Assembly (NCBI RefSeq): GCF_014649495.1
Contig: NZ_BMTD01000005.1
Location: forward strand, 342,211 to 406,210
DNA: 64,000 nucleotides
Direction: 5' to 3'
DNA from: Streptomyces filipinensis
Lineage (GTDB): Bacteria; Actinomycetota; Actinomycetes; Streptomycetales; Streptomycetaceae
The notes beneath the pieces are model-generated. The model did not search any database. It saw only the letters and a program-made list of their open reading frames with translations, and was not told the origin of the DNA. A program made the position numbers and the translations under genes. Shown here piece by piece: positions 54,454 through 63,379 of the stretch (positions within the stretch are counted from its first letter, which is position 1; each line of letters opens with the position of its first letter).

Positions 54454-54966
54454 TCAGTTGCAGCCGAGTATTCCGCGGCCCCGGAGCCGGAGCTGCAAGT
54501 AATAGGTCTGCACGAGCATCCTGCGACGGACGCACTGGTACGTCCAGGCAAACAGCGGTCCGTGGGTGCAGGCGGCCAGACGCTCGGTGAGCCACGATCG
54601 CCGCAAGCGATGGCCCAGCTCGCTGGGCACGCAGGGCACATCAGCCAACCGGTAGGGGAGGTGACCACCACCGTCAGCAGCGACACGGAGCTGCCAGGCC
54701 GGGCTGGCCAGAAGTCTGGCGAGGGTGACGGTCTCGGGGTAGGTGACCAGATCCCGCGCCAGGATCCGCCACCGCTGCGGATCCTCGCCTGCGGGCACGG
54801 CCGCCTCCGGCCTCATCGGCGACAGGCGTTCCTCGGGCCACTTCTGCGCCCACCACCAGGCTGTGACCGCCTCAGCGACCTCGAACGACGAACCAGCGAC
54901 GGGGGAGCGGCGCAGCAGTCTCCGGTGATCCTCCTGTGCCTGGACCGCCTCCGGGCATCCGGCCAA
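54454..54966 (-). pseudogene. TniQ-family C-terminal fragment
   Basis: The frame reads CPEAVQAQEDHRRLLRRSP, WRILARDLVTYPETVTLARL and PCVPSELGHRLRRSWLTERL. PEAVQAQ followed by a helical region and YPETV matches the middle and end of TniQ proteins of Streptomyces Tn7/Tn5053-like elements. The N-terminal zinc-binding half is missing because an IS5-type relic abuts at about 54967. The similar relic at 22654-23560 is a different copy. Confidence 0.6.
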
Positions 54967-55524
54967 CTCGACGACACGCCTCCAGGACCGCTTCGAACTG
55001 CGGGGAGTCGCCCCGTTGCCCGGCCGTGATCACGACCGACAAGGGCTTCTGCCCCTGCTCGACTGCGAGGTGGATTTTGCTGGTCAGTCCACCGCGCGAG
55101 CGTCCCAGGCCGTGGTCGGCCGGCTCGACGAAGATCCCGCCGGGCGGTTCCTTTTGGAGGTCCCCTTTTTCGCTGCCCCGGCGGCGTGCTGGTGGGCCCG
55201 GCAGACGGTGGAGTCGACGTTGACGTCCCAGGTGATCAGGCCCTTCGCGTCCGCCTCGGCCTGGAGCTGGGTGAGGATCCTTGCCCAGGTGCCGTACCGC
55301 TGCCAGCGCCGGAACAGGTCATAGACCCGATCACACGGCCCATAACGCTCGGGCACGTCCCGCCAGGGAGCACCGGTCCGGGTCCGCCACCGTATGCCGT
55401 CAATCAGCTGCCGCCGCGTCCACACCTGCGGACGACCCGGCTTGATGCCCCGGGGCAACAACGGCTCCAGCCCCGGGCCCACTGCCCGTTCGTCAGATCC
55501 CCACGTCCCACAGGACGTGATCAT
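54967..55524 (-). pseudogene. IS5-family transposase relic
   Basis: ATG 55524 begins the N-terminal third: LLPRGIKPGRPQVWTRRQLI, GIRWRTRTGAPWRDVPERYG, TWDVNVDSTVCRAHQHAAGA with the first Asp. The frame then slips at about 55165; GGIFVEPADHGLGRSRGGLT, SKIHLAVEQGQKPLSVVITA and GDSPQFEAVLEACRRV continue in another frame and end where the tniQ piece starts. The second Asp and Glu are missing. CTAGGGTCTGTTGCGAAAGT read leftward from 55559 is the usual right IS end. Confidence 0.78.
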
Positions 55525-55559
55525 CAACGAACAAGATCCACTTTCGCAACAGACCCTAG

Positions 55560-55966
55560 TCGACGTCCTCCTCGGGGACATCTCCGCCCCAGCGGTCCGG
55601 CCAGACGACCCCGATGCGCCCGCCGCCTCTTCGAACTGCTGCGGGACACGCCCTCCGACGCCACGACCACCTACACCCGCGCCCAACTGCTCACCGCCCG
55701 GACCGGCTGACACGGACGGCACCAGGCTGCAGACGCACCCGTCAACGTGCGCCCTGGCGCGCACCGCTGGCCGGCCCCAGCGTTCCCACGGTGGCGTGGG
55801 CCTCCCCGGCCGACGGCCCGCTCCGCTCACCGCTGGCACCTGCAGCCGCCTGGGCCAGATGCTACCGCGCAGCGTTCCAGCGGGCCCCGGCTCGTCTCGC
55901 GCGGAAGCGAGGGGGCGCCTCCCAACTGCCACCAGCAGGGCTGTACCGAGAACGCCCTGCTGCTCG
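55560..55966. other. About 407 bases of scrambled sequence
   Basis: Short coding-like pieces only: on the plus strand VDVLLGDISAPAVRPDD, then in another frame RRLFELLRDTPSDATTTYTR ending at TGA 55710. No family recognised and no start; probably the end of a lost gene. Confidence 0.4.
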
Positions 55967-56239
55967 TCAGGAGGATCCCGGCGTGGCAGTGGGTTGCCGG
56001 TCCGGCCGGGCGGCGGGAAGGTGCGGGCGGGGGCGCGCGCTGTGCCTGGCCGCCGAGGCGAGCCACTCGATGCTCTGGGCGGCGAGGTCGAGGACGTTGA
56101 TGCCGGTGTCGGGTGCGGTCCCGTTGCGCCGCCGCTCGACCTCCGCCGTGCGAAGAACACCGCTGGCCACGGCGTGATCGCGCTGTTGCGCCGGCAGCTG
56201 CGGGAGAAGACGCGCCACGGAGGAGCTGACCGGCACCAT
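55967..56239 (-). CDS. Hypothetical protein or fragment (90 aa)
   Basis: ATG 56239 opens MVPVSSSVARLLPQLPAQQR, followed by DHAVASGVLRTAEVERRRNG and LDLAAQSIEWLASAARHS. Codon third positions are strongly G/C, as in true genes of this genome, and the segment reads like a helical protein. The frame continues upstream into the antisense of the rhodanese relic, so the 5' end is uncertain. The Arg/Pro-rich tail may not belong. No family recognised. Confidence 0.35.
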   Translation of the reverse strand: MVPVSSSVARLLPQLPAQQRDHAVASGVLRTAEVERRRNGTAPDTGINVLDLAAQSIEWLASAARHSARPRPHLPAARPDRQPTATPGSS

Positions 56240-56824
56240 GATTTCCCCGCAGGGCAACCGGGCGATCTCCTCCAGGGTGAGCCGACCGTGCTCGTGGCGG
56301 CGGCCGTCCTCGACGGCGGCCTGGAGGCGTGGCAGACGGCCGGGCGTCCGCTCGTCGGCGGCGACGACATCGGCGACGACACCGACCGGGCTCCGGCCGT
56401 GCCGCCTCTGACCCCGCTCCCGCGTCCAGAACTGTGGGTGGGGATCGAGGAGGTGGCCGCCATCAGCCGCGGCGACCGTCCCGGCACACTGGTGTGCGCC
56501 CTGCTGGCCGACGGTTTCCACGGCTCCGCTCCCACTCGCTACAGCCGCCGCGGCCACATCCCCGGCAGCCGCGGCCTTCCGGGCCGTGACCTGCTGGACT
56601 TCGCGGGCCGTGAGCTGCCCGGCCCCGACCTCGCCGCCCGCGCCGACGCGGTCCTCCACGGCACCGCCGACTCACCGGTCGTCCTGTACTGCGGCGGCGG
56701 CATCTCGGCTGCGGGCACGGCACTCGCCCTCACCCTCCTCGGCCGGGACGACATCGCCGTCTACGACGGCTCGCTGCAGGAGTGGTCCAAGGATCCGGCG
56801 CTGCCGCTGGAACTCGGCGGCTGA
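56240..56824 (+). pseudogene. Rhodanese-type sulfurtransferase, N-terminal half lost
   Basis: Recognisable from about 56260: PTVLVAAAVLDGGLEAWQTA is the end of a first rhodanese unit. The second follows: ELWVGIEEVAAISRGDRPGT, GHIPGSRGLPGRDLLDF, and the active-site loop VVLYCGGGISAAGTALALTL with the catalytic Cys, ending LELGG at TGA 56824. Such two-unit enzymes transfer sulfur from thiosulfate or mercaptopyruvate. The first unit and the start codon are missing. It converges on metX, so a sulfur role nearby may be no accident. Confidence 0.7.
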
Positions 56825-56857
56825 GCCGCTCGGCGAGCCGGGACCTCCCGGACCCGC

Positions 56858-58003
56858 TCAGCGGACGAGCTCTCCCACGAGCGCGGCGACCTGCTCCACC
56901 TCGATGAGGAAGCCGTCGTGGCCGTAGGGGGATTCGATCAGCCGGAGGTCAGCGGCGGTGGGGATACCCGACGCCAGTTCCGCCTGCTGGGACGGTGGAT
57001 AGAGGCGGTCGGAGTCGACCCCGGCCACGAGTGTCCTGGCGGTCACCCGGCGCAGGGCGGCGCGCACGCCGCCACGGCCCCGGCCGATGTCGTGGCTGTT
57101 CATGGCCTCGGACAGGACGACGTAGCTGCCCGCGTCGAAGCGGCGCACCAACTTGGCGGCGTGATGGTCGAGATAGGACTCGACCTGGTACCGGCCGCCG
57201 CTCCAGGGGTCCTCCGTGCCCTGGGGCGTACGGCCGAAGCGGACGGCGAGTTCCGGCTCGCTGCGGTAGGTGACGTGGGCGAGCCGTCGGGCCAGGCCGA
57301 GTCCGGCGTGGGGTCCTTGACCGGTGTCGTGGTAGTGGCCGCCACGCCAGTGCGGGTCTGCGCGGATGGCGTGCAGTTGGATGTTCGCCCAGGCGATCTG
57401 TTCGGCGCTCGCCGCGGCCGTCGAGGCGAGCAGCAGCAGGGCGCCGGTGCGCTCGGGATACGACACGGCCCATTCCAGTGCCCGCATCCCGCCCATCGAG
57501 CCGCCGACCACCAGCGCCCACCGGTCGATACCCAGCGCGTCGGCCAAGTCGGCCTCGACAGCGACTTGGTCACGTTGGGTCAGGAAGGGAAAATCGCCGC
57601 CCCAGCGGCGGCCGTCCGGTGTGAGCGACGACGGCCCGGTACTGCCTTGGCAGCCGCCGAGGACGTTCGGCGCCACGACGAACCAGCGGTCCGTGTCCAG
57701 GGCCCGTCCCGGTCCGATGAGGCCGTCCCACCAGCCGGGGGTGGGGTGCCCGGGTCCGGCGGGGCCGACCACGTGGCTGTCTCCGGTGAGGGCATGCAGG
57801 ACGAGGACCGCGTTGGACGCGTCCGACGCGAGCCGCCCCCACGTCTCGAACGCCAGTCGCGCGCACGGCAGTTCGCCGCCCGCCTCCAGTGCAAGCGGCG
57901 TCTCGCGGGCGTACCACTGGCGACGCCCGGGCGGGTCCCCCTCCCGCCAGGCCCCGGTGGCCGGCGGGAGGGGGACCTCGGAGGGCGTCAGTACGGTGTT
58001 CAG
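56858..58003 (-). CDS. metX: Homoserine O-acetyltransferase
   Basis: Acetylates homoserine for methionine synthesis. The alpha/beta-hydrolase protein has VLVLHALTGDSHVVGPAG, WFVVAPNVLGGCQGSTGPSS, nucleophile Ser169 in VGGSMGGMRALEW, ARTLVAGVDSDRLYP (Asp) and SPYGHDGFLIEVEQ (His). No ATG, GTG or TTG lies at the expected place; the best start is CTG 58003, which overlaps the metY stop as CTGA with AAGGG 8 bases upstream, giving 381 residues. Translation is therefore probably coupled to metY. A few more N-terminal residues cannot be excluded. Confidence 0.9.
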   Translation of the reverse strand: MNTVLTPSEVPLPPATGAWREGDPPGRRQWYARETPLALEAGGELPCARLAFETWGRLASDASNAVLVLHALTGDSHVVGPAGPGHPTPGWWDGLIGPGRALDTDRWFVVAPNVLGGCQGSTGPSSLTPDGRRWGGDFPFLTQRDQVAVEADLADALGIDRWALVVGGSMGGMRALEWAVSYPERTGALLLLASTAAASAEQIAWANIQLHAIRADPHWRGGHYHDTGQGPHAGLGLARRLAHVTYRSEPELAVRFGRTPQGTEDPWSGGRYQVESYLDHHAAKLVRRFDAGSYVVLSEAMNSHDIGRGRGGVRAALRRVTARTLVAGVDSDRLYPPSQQAELASGIPTAADLRLIESPYGHDGFLIEVEQVAALVGELVR

Positions 58004-59361
58004 GACGCGCCCTTGGCCGCGCGGAACCCGGCCTCCAGGTCGGCCTTGAGGTCGGCGAGGTTCTCGATGCCGACCGACAGCCGCACCAGGCCGGGTGAGG
58101 TGCCGGTGGCCGCCAACTGTGCCTCGTCGAGCTGGCTGTGGGTGGTGGACGCCGGGTGGATGATGAGGCTGCGGACGTCGCCGATGTTGGCGAGGTGGCT
58201 GAACAGCTCGACGGCGTCCACGAACCGCTTGCCCGCCTCGATGCCGTCCCGCAGCTCGAACGAGACGATGGCACCGGCACCGCGCGGCAGGTACCTCTGC
58301 CCGGCCTCGTACCAGCGACTGGAGGGCAGTCCCGGGTAGTGGACGGCCGCGACCTCGTCGCGCTGCTCCAGCCACTCGGCCAGGGCCTGGGCGTTCGCGG
58401 AGTGCCGTTCGATGCGCAGGCTCAGCGTCTCCACGCCCTGCAGCAGCAGGAACGCCGAGTGCGGGGAGAGCGCCGGGCCAAGGTCACGCAGCAGCTGCAC
58501 CCGGAGCTTGATGGCGAAGGCGCCGGGGCCGAGGGCGGGCCAGTACTGCAGACCGTGGTAGCTGGGGTCAGGCTCGGTGAAGTCGGGGAAACGGTCGGCG
58601 TGGGCGCCGAAGTCGAAGGTGCCGCCGTCCACGACGACACCCGCGATCGCGGTGCCGTGACCACCCAGGAACTTGGTCGCCGAGTGCACGACGATGTCCG
58701 CGCCGTGCTCGATGGGCCGCAGCAGGTAGGGAGTCGGAACCGTGTTGTCCACGATGAGCGGCACGCCCGCCGCGTGCGCCACGTCCGCAACCGCCCGCAC
58801 GTCCAGCACGTTGCCGCGCGGGTTGCCCAGCGTCTCCGCGAACAGCGCCTTGGTGTTCGGCCGGACCGCCGCCCGCCAGGCCTCGGCGTCGTCCGGGTCG
58901 TCCACGAACGACACCTCGATGCCGAGCTTCGGCAGCGTGTGCCGGAACAGGTTGTACGTGCCGCCGTACAGCGACGCACTGGAGACGATGTGGTCCCCCG
59001 CGCTCGCCAGCGTCAGGATCGCCAGGGTCTCCGCCGCCTGCCCGGAGGACAGCGCCACCGCCGCGACCCCGCCCTCCAGCGCGGCGATCCGCTGCTCGAA
59101 GACGTCCTGGGTGGGGTTGTGGATGCGGGTGTAGATGTTGCCGGGCTCGGCGAGCGAGAACAGGTCGGCGGCGTGCTGGGTGTCCCGGAACACGAACGAC
59201 GTCGTCTGGTAGATCGGCGTCGCCCGCGCCCCGGTCGTCGGGTCCGGCGCGGCACCCGCATGGATCTGCTTGGTCTCGAAGGACCACGCGGAGGTGTCAG
59301 GCCCGGCGGAGGTTTCCTCGGGGGTGTGGCCGGCGGTGACGGAGTCGATGGGCTGGCTCAT
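58000..59361 (-). CDS. metY: O-acetylhomoserine sulfhydrylase (bifunctional OAH/OAS type)
   Basis: Uses sulfide to turn O-acetylhomoserine into homocysteine with PLP. The 453-residue protein has FETKQIHAGAAPDPTTGARA, IYTRIHNPTQDVFEQRIAAL, SSASLYGGTYNLFRHTLPKL, VDNTVPTPYLLRPIEHGADI and Lys230 in VVHSATKFLGGHGT as the PLP lysine; HPASTTHSQL is near the end. The start is ATG 59361 with CAGGGAG upstream. It is the first gene of the metY-metX operon and is preceded by a leader peptide gene and a hairpin, suggesting regulation by sulfur amino acid supply. Confidence 0.95.
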   Translation of the reverse strand: MSQPIDSVTAGHTPEETSAGPDTSAWSFETKQIHAGAAPDPTTGARATPIYQTTSFVFRDTQHAADLFSLAEPGNIYTRIHNPTQDVFEQRIAALEGGVAAVALSSGQAAETLAILTLASAGDHIVSSASLYGGTYNLFRHTLPKLGIEVSFVDDPDDAEAWRAAVRPNTKALFAETLGNPRGNVLDVRAVADVAHAAGVPLIVDNTVPTPYLLRPIEHGADIVVHSATKFLGGHGTAIAGVVVDGGTFDFGAHADRFPDFTEPDPSYHGLQYWPALGPGAFAIKLRVQLLRDLGPALSPHSAFLLLQGVETLSLRIERHSANAQALAEWLEQRDEVAAVHYPGLPSSRWYEAGQRYLPRGAGAIVSFELRDGIEAGKRFVDAVELFSHLANIGDVRSLIIHPASTTHSQLDEAQLAATGTSPGLVRLSVGIENLADLKADLEAGFRAAKGAS

Positions 59362-59422
59362 GGTGCTGCTCCCTGTGCGGAGGGTGAGAGTGGGAAGGCG
59401 TGCGGGAACCGCAGCGCCGGAA

Positions 59423-59444
59423 GCCGCCCCCGACGGAGGGCGGC
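59423..59444 (-). promoter_or_regulatory. Hairpin between leader peptide and metY
   Basis: GCCGCCC / GGGCGGC stem (7 base pairs, 8-base loop) lies between the leader peptide stop (59496) and metY (59361). It could be the terminator or anti-ribosome-site arm of an attenuation device. Alternative pairings were not computed. Confidence 0.4.
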
Positions 59445-59495
59445 GGTCAGCGTGAAGCGGTGAGAAAGATGCTGGTCAGAAGCCGGAGCGCGGCG

Positions 59496-59570
59496 TCAGC
59501 TCGCGGCGGGACAACCCGTGGTGGTGACACGCACGTAGTCCACGTGGCGGCGGGTCACGAGCACGGTCAT
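59496..59570 (-). CDS. Cysteine-containing leader peptide upstream of metY (24 aa)
   Basis: ATG 59570 begins MTVLVTRRHVDYVRVTTTGC and the peptide ends PAAS at TGA 59498-59496. A TTATCT hexamer ends six bases before the ATG, so the transcript probably starts at or near the A of ATG (leaderless). R-R-H-V-D followed by R-V and a late Cys is the pattern I know from short leaderless peptides before sulfur-metabolism genes in actinobacteria; such peptides act in cysteine-responsive attenuation. Stalling at the Cys codon when cysteine is scarce would favour metY expression. Confidence 0.7.
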   Translation of the reverse strand: MTVLVTRRHVDYVRVTTTGCPAAS

Positions 59571-59776
59571 GGAGCCAGATAACCACAGCGGCGGCGGTAT
59601 TCACCAGCACAACGAGGGTGTCTCACGTTGCGGGATACGTGGTGGACGTACCTTCCCGGGTGTGCTTCGATCCGGTCATGGAGACCACTGGCACGGCACA
59701 CACGGTGCTGCTCGACTCGTTCTGGGTGAGCCGCCGCGCCGACCAGTTCGACCAGGTCTGTTGCTGATCGCCGTTC

Positions 59777-60690
59777 CACGGCTCGCGACCCGCACCCTCT
59801 CTCTTCATCTCCCGCTTCCGCGCCCCGGACGCCGACCGTGACGCCTTCCTCGCCGAACTCCGTTCCGCCGCCCACGAAGTCGGCTTCTTCTACGTCACCG
59901 GGCACGGCGTCCCCGCACCACTGCGCGACGAGGTGCTGAGCGCGGCCCGCGCCTTCTTCGCGCTGCCCGAGGAGCGGCGACTGGAGATCGAGAACCTCAA
60001 CTCGACCCAGTTCCACGGCTATACGCGCACCGGAACTGAGTACACGGCGGGCAGTGCCGACTGGCGGGAGCAGATCGACATCGGGCCGGAAGGGAGGCGC
60101 TCGATGTCGGCCTGGATGACCGACTACCCGCGTCTGATCGTCCCGGCCAATGGCCCTCCGGGCTCCCGGAGTTGAGGGACACCGTGCTGCGCTGGCAGGC
60201 GGAGGCGCTGCGGGTGAGCCGTGAGGTGCTGCGGGCCCTCGGGGCCGCACTCGGACAGGACGAGGGCTACTTCGACCAGTGGTTCGACGACGAGGCGGCC
60301 GTCCACGTGAAGATCGTGCACTATCCGCCGCGCGCCGCCGAGGACGCCGACCAGGGCGTAGGCGCGCACAAGGATTACGGCTATCTTGCGCTGCTCCAGC
60401 AGGACGAGGTGGACGGGCTCCAGGTGCGGCGCCAGGACGGCGAGTGGATCGACGCGGTACCGGTGCCCAACGCCTTCGTGTTCAACATCGGCGAGATGCT
60501 GGAGATGGCCACCCAGGGTTATCTGAAAGCCACGCAACACCGGGTCGTCAGCCCGCAGTCGGGGCGTGCACCGCTACTCCATCCCCTTCTTCCTCGGCCC
60601 GCGCCTCGACGCGATCGTGATGCCACGGACAAGGTCGAGCGGAGCGGAGCCGAGCCGGGGCCGCAACCCGTTGTCATACCCCTGTGGTGA
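59777..60690 (+). pseudogene. Isopenicillin-N-synthase-like 2OG-Fe(II) oxygenase, frameshifted
   Basis: Frame 1: RFRAPDADRDAFLAELRSAA, GFFYVTGHGVPAPLRDEVLS and SADWREQIDIGPEGRR, ending at about 60170 with a frameshift. Frame 2 (from about 60150): LRWQAEALRVSREVLRALGA, HVKIVHYPPR, VGAHKDYGYLALLQQDEVDG (metal-binding H-x-D), NIGEMLEMATQGYLKATQHR (metal His). A further slip at about 60560 breaks SPQSG-VHRYSIPFFLGPRLD. The N-terminus before 59777 is also unclear. Family enzymes use 2-oxoglutarate or act like IPNS; this copy is dead unless these are sequencing errors. Confidence 0.75.
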
Positions 60691-60736
60691 GGTGAAGTGG
60701 AAGTCATACGACGGAGAGTGAGAGGCGGAGGGATCG

Positions 60737-62077
60737 ATGGATGAGTGCACGGCGTGGCGGCCGTTTCTAGAGCAGTGGAGCGCGGAGTGGATCGCGGGGC
60801 ACGACCCGGAGATGGATGCGCCGCTCGCGCCGGAGGTCGTGCGTGACAGCTGGCTCGGGTTCGCGTCGGCGAGTGAGGCCGAGGTCATCGCAGCCGAGGC
60901 CCGGCTGGGGCGTCGGCTGCCGCCTTCGCTGCGGGAGTTCCTGCTGGTCACCAACGGGTGGCGGGACGCGGGCAACTTCATCTACCGGCTGGCGGGCACT
61001 GCGGAGCTGGAATGGCTGCGGGACACCGACGACCGCTCCTGGATCGAGGTGTGGGAAGACCTTGCGGAGGACGATGTGGAGGAGGGCGAGGAAGCGTTCG
61101 GCGTTCAGGAGGCGAAGGTCCTCGCGCGCTCCCTGCGCCTGTCCCTTGAGGGTGACGCGGCGGTCATGCTGCTCGACCCGGACGACGTGGACGAGGACGG
61201 CGAGTGGGCGGCGTACTGGCTCGCCTCCTGGTCCGGCGAGGGACCGGAGCGGTACGGCTCCTTTTACGACCTCATGCGCCGACAGTGGATATCCTTTCAC
61301 GCCCTGCGCAAGCCGCCGGGCGCCACCCGGGACCACTGGGACGCGGAGGTCGAGCGGGCCCGCTGCGATGCGCTGACCGGGGCAGTCGACGGACCGTTGG
61401 CGGTGTTCGCCCAGGCGCACGAGTACGGGCGGGAGCGGGCCGACGTGCTGAGCATGCAAATGAAGGCGATGCTCGGCGGTTGGCGCGGCCACGTCGCGAG
61501 CTTGATGTGGTACCGCCCGGAGATCGACGACCTCCTGCTCAGTCCGCTGTTCGCCGCGCAACTCCTGCCGCTGCTGGTCCGGCATGACCAACTCGCCCAC
61601 CCCCACGACCTGCGGCCCCTGCCACGGCTCAAGGAGTACGCGCCCGCACCTGTGCGGGCACTCGTCGCCGAGTACGAGGCCCGGACGGCCGAGCCGGGCT
61701 TCCGGCTTACCTTCGGCGGGCCCGAGTTCGATGCGGCCGTGCACGGCGTCGTCGACCGCCTCGCCGGGCAGCCGGCCTTCCAGGCTCCCGACGGGCCGCC
61801 GATCCGTACGAGTCCGATCGTCATCACCCTGTACGCGGGCGGCGGCTCGCGGCCGGAACCCGACCCGCGGTCCGACCCCGCCAAGGTCCGCGCGGCTCTG
61901 TGTGACGAAGCTTGGCCAGAACTTCGTGCGGCGCTGCGCCTGTGGCACCCGGTGTGCGAGGACCATATCGCCCCGATATCCCTGTTCGCCGACCCGATCC
62001 TGGCCCAGCTGATCACCTCTGACCGCGGCCGCGAGATCCTGGCCACGCCTCGGGGTCCGGGCCCCGGCCGCCAGTAG
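60737..62077 (+). CDS. Large SMI1/KNR4 (SUKH) domain protein
   Basis: The 446-residue protein starts at ATG 60737 (GGCGGAGGG upstream). Residues about 45-170 form the SUKH domain: ASEAEVIAAEARLGRRLPPS, LREFLLVTNGWRDAG, and an acidic region EEGEEAFGVQEAKVLARSLR. The C-terminal part (about 190-446) is unassigned, with DALTGAVDGPLAVFAQAHEY and ELRAALRLWHPVCEDHIAPI. It is longer than simple SUKH immunity proteins. No toxin gene adjoins, so it may be an orphan immunity protein or have another regulatory role. Confidence 0.78.
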   Translation: MDECTAWRPFLEQWSAEWIAGHDPEMDAPLAPEVVRDSWLGFASASEAEVIAAEARLGRRLPPSLREFLLVTNGWRDAGNFIYRLAGTAELEWLRDTDDRSWIEVWEDLAEDDVEEGEEAFGVQEAKVLARSLRLSLEGDAAVMLLDPDDVDEDGEWAAYWLASWSGEGPERYGSFYDLMRRQWISFHALRKPPGATRDHWDAEVERARCDALTGAVDGPLAVFAQAHEYGRERADVLSMQMKAMLGGWRGHVASLMWYRPEIDDLLLSPLFAAQLLPLLVRHDQLAHPHDLRPLPRLKEYAPAPVRALVAEYEARTAEPGFRLTFGGPEFDAAVHGVVDRLAGQPAFQAPDGPPIRTSPIVITLYAGGGSRPEPDPRSDPAKVRAALCDEAWPELRAALRLWHPVCEDHIAPISLFADPILAQLITSDRGREILATPRGPGPGRQ

Positions 62078-62151
62078 GCTGAGCGCTCCAGGCGGTACGC
62101 GCGACCTGGGCCCCGCCAGCTGATACAGCAGCAGGCCGCACGCCCGCGGCG

Positions 62152-62184
62152 TGCCACCCACCAGGAAGCCTCTGGTGGGCGGCA
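62152..62184 (+). terminator. Terminator after the SUKH gene
   Basis: 13-base arms TGCCACCCACCAG / CTGGTGGGCGGCA with one mismatch and a 7-base loop, 74 bases after the stop at 62077. The remaining stretch 62078-62358 holds no gene. Confidence 0.6.
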
Positions 62185-62358
62185 CGGTACATCGGTGGAG
62201 GGAACGGCCGAGCACTGCGGGCTTGCTGGTCACCAGGCGGTCATCCAACGAAACACTCCACGACGTCCTCGTCGAGCGCCGCAATTCTGTCAACGGCCTC
62301 GTGGTACCCCCGGAGTCACGCATCCGCCCTTTTTCACTCTGTCGCCGCCGTCGCACCG

Positions 62359-62510
62359 TTACTTGGCGATCTCTTCCAGCAGCGCCCCCACTTCGTCCTC
62401 GGACAGTTCGTTCACATGCTCCAGCAGGCGGCGTTCAAGCTCTCCGGCCACCGCCTCGATCGTCGGCCGGTCGAAGAGGGTCTGGAGCGGCAGCCCTCCT
62501 GGCCGGCCTT
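62359..62510 (-). pseudogene. NRPS C-terminal carrier-domain fragment
   Basis: The minus strand reads GGLPLQTLFDRPTIEAVAGE, LERRLLEHVNELSEDEVGAL and LEEIAK before TAA (62361-62359). This is the last helix of a peptidyl carrier domain (LFDxPTI) plus the usual acidic C-terminal tail of NRPS proteins. Nothing upstream belongs to an NRPS; the carrier Ser motif is absent. A leftover of a lost biosynthetic gene. Confidence 0.6.
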
Positions 62511-62890
62511 GCCCCGGGAACTTTCCGTGTCCGGGCCAGTGCCCCCGACCACCCCGACATCCCGGCCGCCTACTACCAGCTCACCGTCACCGCTGCCGGC
62601 GGCGTCCACATCGTCATCGAATCCGGAAACAACCAGCAGGCCAAGTCCGACACGCGTTTCCCGCGACCTTGCGTGGCCCGGGTCACCAACTCCATCGGCC
62701 CGGGCCTGGAAGGCATCACCGTCACCTTCCAGCTCACCGGCACCACCGGTCTTCGCCGACAACCACACCAGCTTAACCACCGCCACCGACAGCGACGGCT
62801 ACGCCGGCTCCCGCGCCATCACCGCCGACTTCCCCCCAGCCGCGTCTACGTCAACACGTCCTGCCCTGGCACCACACCCACCCCCGCCCC
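62499..62890 (+). pseudogene. Ig-like (invasin/Big_1-type) surface protein fragment
   Basis: The plus strand reads GTFRVRASAPDHPDIPAAYY, QLTVTAAGGVHIVIESGNNQ, then TRFPRPCVARVTNSIGPGLE and GITVTFQLTGTTG. A frameshift at about 62750 leads to VFADNHTSLTTATDSDGYAG. This is the bacterial Ig-like repeat seen in long Streptomyces surface proteins (GVTVTF...T...GYA). Neither start nor end is conserved. It abuts the NRPS relic at 62510. 62891-63095 has no recognised gene. Confidence 0.55.
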
Positions 62891-63095
62891 CATTCGCTTC
62901 GTCCTTCAATCCCTCTGGGAGCGGGCCAACGGCAGGCGAGTCACCATTCCTCCAGCAGCCTGGCCCCCGACCTCCAGCAGGCCCAAGCCAAAACCGTCAG
63001 GGGACGGCGCAACTCACGAAGCGCAAGGGTCCGGCCGACTGGCCAGGCCCTGCGCTTCGTGAAGGCGTGGAGATTACAGGTCGCCGACCTTCGCG

Positions 63096-63239
63096 GACGG
63101 TTCCTGCAGAACCGCGGCGACGTTGTCGGAGTGGCTGATCGACGAACTGGACCGGGGCTTCGAGCTGGTACAGGTCCCCCCGCCCGTGACACACCACCCC
63201 TCACACCCCGTCGAGGGTCCGGATCCATACGTCAAGTAG
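63096..63239 (+). pseudogene. C-terminal fragment of an unidentified protein
   Basis: A frame reading DGSCRTAATLSEWLIDELDR, then GFELVQVPPPVTHHPSHPVE and GPDPYVK, ends at TAG 63239. Codon use is gene-like and the tail looks genuine. No start and no family recognised. Confidence 0.35.
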
Positions 63240-63379
63240 TCGTGCCTCGCAGCAAAACCGCCGAGCACAACGTCGAGCAGCGCCAGCGCCCGGCAACGGG
63301 CACGTAGGACGTCGCGATCGTCCAGGCACGGACACTAGCTCGTGAACAGTCAGGGCGGACATTGAACAGGCCGCCGCTG

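Noticed and set aside
59679..59768. 29-codon plus-strand frame as a second leader peptide
   Set aside because: It lies before a decayed oxygenase gene in another direction, with no promoter, motif or hairpin support.
60767..62356. 529-codon minus-strand frame opposite the large SUKH gene
   Set aside because: Arg/Pro/Leu-rich antisense product; the plus strand has a SUKH signature and a good ribosome site.
62359..62510. A biosynthetic gene cluster
   Set aside because: Only the last 50 codons of an NRPS remain, without any other pathway gene in the window.
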